In this document: in pieces, positions 59,451 to 64,000 of the stretch
Position numbering within the stretch: the stretch's first letter is position 1
How the letters are laid out: every line of letters begins with the position of its first letter
Assembly: GCA_014218235.1 (NCBI GenBank)
Contig: CM024755.1
Location: 161,255,941-161,319,940, forward strand
Source of the DNA: Colocasia esculenta
Lineage: Eukaryota; Streptophyta; Magnoliopsida; Alismatales; Araceae
DNA length: 64,000 nt
Direction: 5' to 3'
Position numbers and translations under genes: made by a program
Notes under the pieces: generated by a model
What the model was told of the DNA's origin: nothing
The model's database searches: none
What the model saw: the letters and a program-made list of their open reading frames with translations, nothing else

Positions 59451-59516
59451 AACTCTGAAGTTAAGCGTGCTCAGTTGGGAGTAGTCCCAGATTGAGTGAC
59501 CTTCCAAGGAAGTCTA
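59451..59516 (+). promoter_or_regulatory. 5S rRNA-like segment in Cassandra LTR 3
   Basis: AAGTTAAGCGTGCTCAG and GGGAGTAGTCCC are kept. The C box reads GATTGAGTGACC, with two changes. Confidence 0.78.
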
Positions 59517-59559
59517 CCAACTAGTATGGTTGTTGGGAAAGTTTGGTGGTTGGACCGTC

Positions 59560-60560
59560 TCATCATCTTCCTAGGCAGCCAGAGCTTTTACTCCAGATTG
59601 CCTTCTGTATTTGTGGAAAGTGTTCCTTCCTCTATTTTTGTTATGATTTTCTTTCCGTTTGAGTTTGGGACAATCAACCTTCAAATGTCCTGGTTGTTTG
59701 CACTCGTAGCAAATGGCTTGACTTATTCCTAGAGCTTCTTCCTTATTGAATCTTTGCTGGAAAATCTTGGTATCGCAAGCTTGTCCTTCTTTCTTTGAAG
59801 CCTTCTGGGCAACATGGCCAATTCATTTTCTTCATTTGGTGATGTTTGTCCTTATTCATATTTAGATCCACTTTCTTCTTTACTCACCTGTAGAGCATTT
59901 ATTTTTCTCTTTGATGTACCTTCATCTTGTTGAAGTATGTGACACTCATGGGCCATGAGTGATCCAATCAATTCTTCTACAGTGAGTTTTTGCAAGTCCT
60001 TTGCTTCTGCAATTGCCGTCACTTTAGTTGTCCAAAAAGTAGGAAGAGAATGGAGTAATTTTCTAATCATATCATAGGTAGAAAGCATCTTACCTAGTCC
60101 AACCAAACCATTAGTGATGTCTGTGAACCTTCCATACATCTCAAAGATGAATTCTCTAGATGTCATTTTGAATTTTTCATACTTGGCGACCAGGATGTCC
60201 ACTTTAGTTTCTTTGACCTTGTTTGTGCCTTCATAAGTAAGGGTGAGTTTATCCCATTTTTCTTTGGCACTTTTGCATGCAGAAACACGGTTGAATTCCT
60301 TCCTTGAAATGGCATAACAGAGGATGTTTCTTGCTTTGGCATTCAAAGACAGTTTTTCTTTGTCCTCTTTAGTGAACTCAATTGTTTCTTCGTTAAGAGT
60401 GACCTTTACATCTCCTCTTGCAATCACGTTCCAAAGATTGTAGTTTTGACCATATAGAAATACTTCCATATGAGTTTTTCAATAAGCAAAGTCTGTAACG
60501 TCAAAGAGAGGAGGTCTATTAATAGAATGGCCTTCACTATGCCTTCCATAGCTTAGATCT
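59560..60560 (-). pseudogene. gag: Copia IV gag, N-terminal part
   Basis: The minus strand opens near 60560 with text like SEGHSINRPPLFD, in frame only after a one-base shift, and a stop replaces Trp just before KTHMEVFL. It is then open (60469-59852): MEVFLYGQNYNLWNVIARGD, ACKSAKEKWDKLTLTYEGT, LLHSLPTFWTTKVTAI and LIGSLMAHECHILQQD. A CX2CX4HX4C zinc knuckle CYECKQPGHLKVDC is at about 59675-59720. The Cassandra insertion falls just after it. Confidence 0.86.
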
Positions 60561-60603
60561 TTTCCCTCTAGTCATGAGACCTCGAAAATATGAGAGACTA
60601 GTA

Positions 60604-60615
60604 GCTCTGATTTCA
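60604..60615 (-). promoter_or_regulatory. Copia IV primer-binding site, decayed
   Basis: The minus strand reads GTGAAATCAGAGC next to the LTR end. It keeps ATCAGAGC of the initiator-Met site TGGTATCAGAGC. Confidence 0.65.
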
Positions 60616-60617
60616 CT

Positions 60618-62241
60618 TGTTTTCCAAGCTACAAGGACCTAAACGGGGGTAAATAGGTTCTAATCATGATATTTATTTATAATCGTTGATTTAGAAAGTT
60701 AAAAACTTTGTTTATCAAAACAACAAGAGTCACAAGCAAATTATGTTAGTTTGAAAGAGCTTGAATGAGAGAACTGAGGAAGTAGGCAACCACAGACGGA
60801 AGAGAACAAACACACATGCACACAAGGCACCACGATGTATCCTGCTTCGGTGTTGATCCACTCAACACCTACACCCAGTTCTCAAGGACAAACACCTTGA
60901 GATTTTCACTAACTAGCTGAAGCCCCAACAAGCAATACAGGCCTGGATACCAACCTCTAGTAGGTTTAACAACCACACCTAAACTCTTCACGTCTTCTCC
61001 GTCTATGGAGGAAACACACACACCAGAAACTGACCTCTAGTTGGTCACCACACCTGCAGCAGCACAGTCAAGTTTTCACCTTATCCCAAGGTGGTTTACA
61101 AAAACACAAGTCTTCTCCTTCTACCCAAGGAGGAAATACAACAAACAAAGGAATGCAATACCTAACAGAGAATGTCGATAGATAGACAGAGGTGGCACGA
61201 AGTGAAAGTGCAGTAATGAGCCCAAATGATGAACATAGAAACAAGCAAGTGTTGAAGTGGTTGGGCCTTCAGTGCTCAGCATGAGAACTTCTTGAATTCA
61301 CAACAACTGTGCAGTGTGAGTTTCTTTTCTTTAGGTGAAGCCCTCTTCAATATGCAATAGAGAAGTACGTAAGAAGAGGTTGAAAGTTTGAATGTTGGAG
61401 TTAAGGACTTCTTTTAGGCACTCTCAAATTTCTCCTTCCCTCCATGTTGTATTTTGTTTCCTTTTTCTCTCATGTTTTTCTATTTCGAAAACTCTAGGAT
61501 TTATACAGGAGATCCCTTTTCATAACATTTACTCACATACAAGTATACGTTAGGCACTGCTTTAGCGAAGTATCAGTTGAACCTCACAGATACAAGAAAG
61601 GAAAAGTTTAGACGTTGCTTTTCAATCTTCGGTTCCTTATTTTTTTGCAACCCTCATACAGTACGTCATGTAGCAATAAATGGCATATCCTTTTTGTCCT
61701 ACATAAAATATTTTGTATCTAGACAAACCAGTGGTTATGCCTGATGTACTTTTGGGTGAGATGCCAAGATAAATAATAATGAAGGTGGCACACGTCCAAG
61801 AGTTTGACACATATAAAGGTGCTTTTAGTTTGAATCATACATTCAATGTATGTCATATTGTAGTCAGTAAGTAGGGTAGTCATGCATAAACTATGAAATA
61901 CAAGTATTCTTTAATAATATCATTGATGAAAAAACATTTCGTAAGTAATATTTGATCCTTTAAATCTGACAAATATCACACAGACATGACATTGATTATT
62001 CCATAGATTTCTGGATAGATACAAAATAATCGATTATTTGTATTACATGATCTGGAAATAATTGATTAATCTAATTAGCAAATTAACTAGTTATTTTGTA
62101 ACATATAGATGGAATAACTGATTGTTTGAGGTTCAACCATAAAGCACAATTGTTTCAGTAAGCAGAACATTAATCATAAATAGATGATCTAATTGAATAT
62201 AATTTTGTTAATCATCCAAAACATAAGGAGGGTGTGCAACA
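60618..62241 (-). repeat. Copia IV 5' LTR
   Basis: On the plus strand it runs TGTTTTCCAAGC... to ...GGTGTGCAACA, about 1624 bp. The inner end abuts the primer site. The outer end text (TTTTGTTAATCATCC... then CAACA) parallels the outer ends of the other copia LTRs here. AATCGATT-like motifs near 62020-62130 are weak. The 3' partner is missing. Confidence 0.72.
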
Positions 62242-63080
62242 CTTAGGACCCTAGAACATGGTGACGTCAACAAGGCACATCTCGCATCAGATTTTTCTCC
62301 TAAATACTTGATTGACTTAGTTAAAGGACATGTTGTCCCAGCAACTATGTCCGGTCTACTCAAGTAGGGTCCTTCAACTGCCCTTGGAGCCATGTCATCC
62401 ACGAAGTGGAGGAGATTGTGAAAAATAACAAAAATCTTGACTAATGTCTATGAGAGGATCCACTAAGATAGAGTAAGTTATGCATTTTTTAATGCCTACA
62501 CATGCACACTTAAGCATTCAAAAGCTTACTAGCCTTTCTACTCCTATTCTCCCACCAATTTTTGACCTAGGCATTGTAAGGACCCAAGATCCAGACCCTG
62601 TTAAGGACTCATATCTTGTGCTACCACCCACTAACACAAAAGTTTGGAAGGGTTTCAAATTGGTCTAAAGAGATGAGCAAACCACTAAATAAGCATAATA
62701 GAAATAATAGTCAGTTTAGATATTACACATTTATTCAATAGCAAGAAACAAAGTACATAATCTTAAGAGGATACCACGAGGTACAACGGGAAGAAAGAAG
62801 TTGCTGGTGATAAGCTGACACTCTACGCTCTGGTCAGAGTATAGTGCACCTCCTAAGAACCCTCACTTAGGGAGTGAGCCTTATGAACAAGGCTGAGTAG
62901 AGATTCTCTAATTCCCACGGGTTCCACAATATATTCATATAAAACATGTAATTAAGTAGGATAAGACATATACTATGGTAAAGTAAAATTAGATAAATAA
63001 ATACATTCTACCAACTAGTTAATCCGACAAGAACACATGTACCATAAACCTTAACCAAACACTATCTTATAGTCAAGGCA
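62242..63080. other. Unassigned stretch, possibly an LTR fragment
   Basis: I recognise no gene here. From about 62577 the text TGTAAGGACCCAAGATCC could be the start of a gypsy-type LTR, and GAATTCCCACGGGTTCC-like text near 62910 suits that, but no end or duplication is visible. The minus-strand ORF at 62208-62402 overlaps the LTR end of copia IV and shows no known motif. Confidence 0.35.
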
Positions 63081-64000
63081 CCCCTTGTCGTTTCAACTCC
63101 TATGTCATGCATTATTTTTTTCAGTTTAAGCTCTCTCCTATGTCATGCTTTCCAATTCTTCTTCATACAATGCATTCTTACCAAGTTAGAGATTCATTAG
63201 AGTATTTCAATTCATTACATTCCACTTTCAACACTAGGTATGTATTGCATGGATTCTCATTTTGCAACACACTTTCAATTTTCTTTTTCAAAAACTTATT
63301 TTCCATCTTAAGCTTCTTAAAATTATCATATAGGAAAGTACATGCAAGTTCCGATTGCTTGGAGGAGAAAGTTTCGAAATCATCATTTGCTTCACTTGTT
63401 TCTCCTTCGAGCGCCATGAAGCACTAAGTTTCCTTTGGATCTTTTGTGTCCTCAAATATTGCTCCTCATTCTGGTTGCTCTATGTTGCCACCATTGCCTT
63501 TGGCTTTGTGAATTTTCCCTTTATGATCTTGTTTAGGAGTTTGTGGCATTCACCTCACATGTGACCGGACTTCTTGTTGCCATAAAAGATCATCACTCCA
63601 CTGATTGAATTTGTTGTTGGATCAAGCTTCCTAGGACCAGTAAAGAATCTCTTTTTCTTGTCTAGAATTTCTTCATTCTTTTAGTTAGTAAGGTGAGATC
63701 CTTCTCCTCTTCATTTAGGTTGTTGTCCTCTTCTTTACTTCTTACCTTGATTTAAGGACTAGCTTTAAAGGTGATGGTCTTGTGTTTTGAAACATCTTAC
63801 TCACTTCTCTTCATGTTGAGCTCAAAAGTCATCAGTGAGCCAATCAGTTCCTCCAAGGTCAGAGTTGACAAGTTCTTTGAATACTTAATCACAACGGCCT
63901 TGGTATGCCACACTAGGGGAAGCGACCTCAAGATTTGTCTCACCAACTTCCCGAGTCCTTTCAAGTCATTTATTATCTCGATTAACCTTGCGAACATTTT
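63081..64000 (-). pseudogene. gag: Copia V gag, running off the right edge
   Basis: From the right edge leftward it carries UBN2 text (63797-63997: MFARLIEIINDLKGLGK, ILRSLPLVWHTKAVVI, LEELIGSLMTFELNMK). The zinc-knuckle position is decayed (YGNKKSGHM then GECHKL, about 63545-63590), with the first Cys lost and a stop after Met. A coiled coil ends it (63178-63417: FKKLKMENKFLKKKIESVL). Frames are shifted between these parts. The gag start, primer site and LTR lie beyond 64000. Pol text is not seen to the left, so the element is cut near 63080. Confidence 0.82.

Larger units (their letters stand above)
58552..59559 (+). mobile_element. Cassandra-type TRIM with three LTRs and two internal regions
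   Basis: The structure is LTR (58552-58756), internal (58757-58987), LTR (58988-59192), internal (59193-59357), LTR (59358-59559). The first two LTRs are 205 bp; the third is 202 bp and lacks the last ACA. LTRs start TGTAA(C/T)A(C/T)CC and end GTCACA. Each carries 5S rRNA-derived text, the hallmark of Cassandra. Primer sites follow the first two LTRs (TGTTATCAAAGCC, TGGTACCAGAGCC), and AGAGGGGTAGAT precedes the second and third, as a polypurine tract. The target duplication TCATC is exact at 58547-58551 and 59560-59564. No protein is encoded. Confidence 0.9.
45200..62241 (-). mobile_element. Copia IV: copia element split by CACTA, solo LTRs and Cassandra
   Basis: Its minus-strand pieces, right to left, are the 5' LTR (60618-62241), primer site, gag N-terminus (59560-60560), gag C-terminus (57741-58551), protease and GAG-pre-integrase (57257-57740), and integrase (45200-46104). 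The intervals are occupied by Cassandra (58552-59559) and by the solo-LTR stack (46105-57256). The left remainder (end of integrase, RT, RNase H, 3' LTR) would lie beyond the CACTA element but is absent. Outside the insertions, about 4.9 kb of copia IV remains. Confidence 0.85.

Noticed and set aside
58645..59516. Three 5S rRNA genes in tandem
   Set aside because: Only the middle to 3' part of 5S is present, each within a 205-bp LTR with TG...CA ends and a primer site. The spacing and surroundings are those of Cassandra.

Overview
The window is repeat-rich nuclear DNA from a flowering plant. It consists almost entirely of transposable elements inserted into one another. I found no host protein-coding gene, tRNA gene or functional rRNA gene. 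The plant origin rests on three things: SIRE/Maximus-like Ty1/copia elements (UBN2-type gag, GAG-pre-integrase, DDE integrase), a Ty3/gypsy element with 2.7-kb LTRs and an initiator-Met primer site, and a plant CACTA (En/Spm) transposon plus a 5S-rRNA-bearing Cassandra TRIM. I cannot name the species.

Layout, left to right. (1) 1-4800: copia I, minus strand, its RT end off the left edge. (2) 4801-5015: a scrap of LTR. (3) 5016-15923: copia II, minus strand, badly deleted, carrying two solo LTRs (8247-12071 and 13076-15179). (4) 15924-31047: a plus-strand gypsy element inserted in the right LTR of copia II. Its 5' LTR holds two nested solo LTRs (16274-17698, 17865-20618) and its gag-pol is interrupted by a gag-only copia element (24070-29958, target duplication CCAAC). 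(5) 31048-45199: the 3' part of a CACTA element. It has the end of its TNP2 gene, a nearly readable multi-exon TNP1-like gene, an alternating dimeric satellite in the last intron, and an intact right terminus. Copia III (35875-43984, plus strand, duplication AGAGT) sits inside the satellite. (6) 45200-62241: copia IV, minus strand. It is split by the CACTA end, by a stack of solo LTRs (46105-57256 containing 49592-57169, which contains 49832-52595 and 54218-56372), and by a three-LTR Cassandra (58552-59559). (7) 62242-63080: unassigned. (8) 63081-64000: the gag of copia V, minus strand, running off the right edge.

How the parts relate. Most insertion borders can be placed to the base from 5-bp target duplications, so the relative order of events can be read. 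At 31047/31048 the gypsy reverse transcriptase runs into the CACTA transposase with no element terminus. One large deletion would explain four missing pieces at once: the gypsy 3' part, the rest of copia II's right LTR, the left half of copia IV, and the CACTA 5' half.

A recurring architecture deserves attention. Unrelated LTR families each carry an array of their own short, mostly CpG-containing, often palindromic motif just upstream of the TATA box, and several gypsy LTRs repeat the same motif downstream of it. Every gene described here is an element gene, and nearly all are broken. Domain and border calls were made by eye from the sequence and family knowledge, with no database search.
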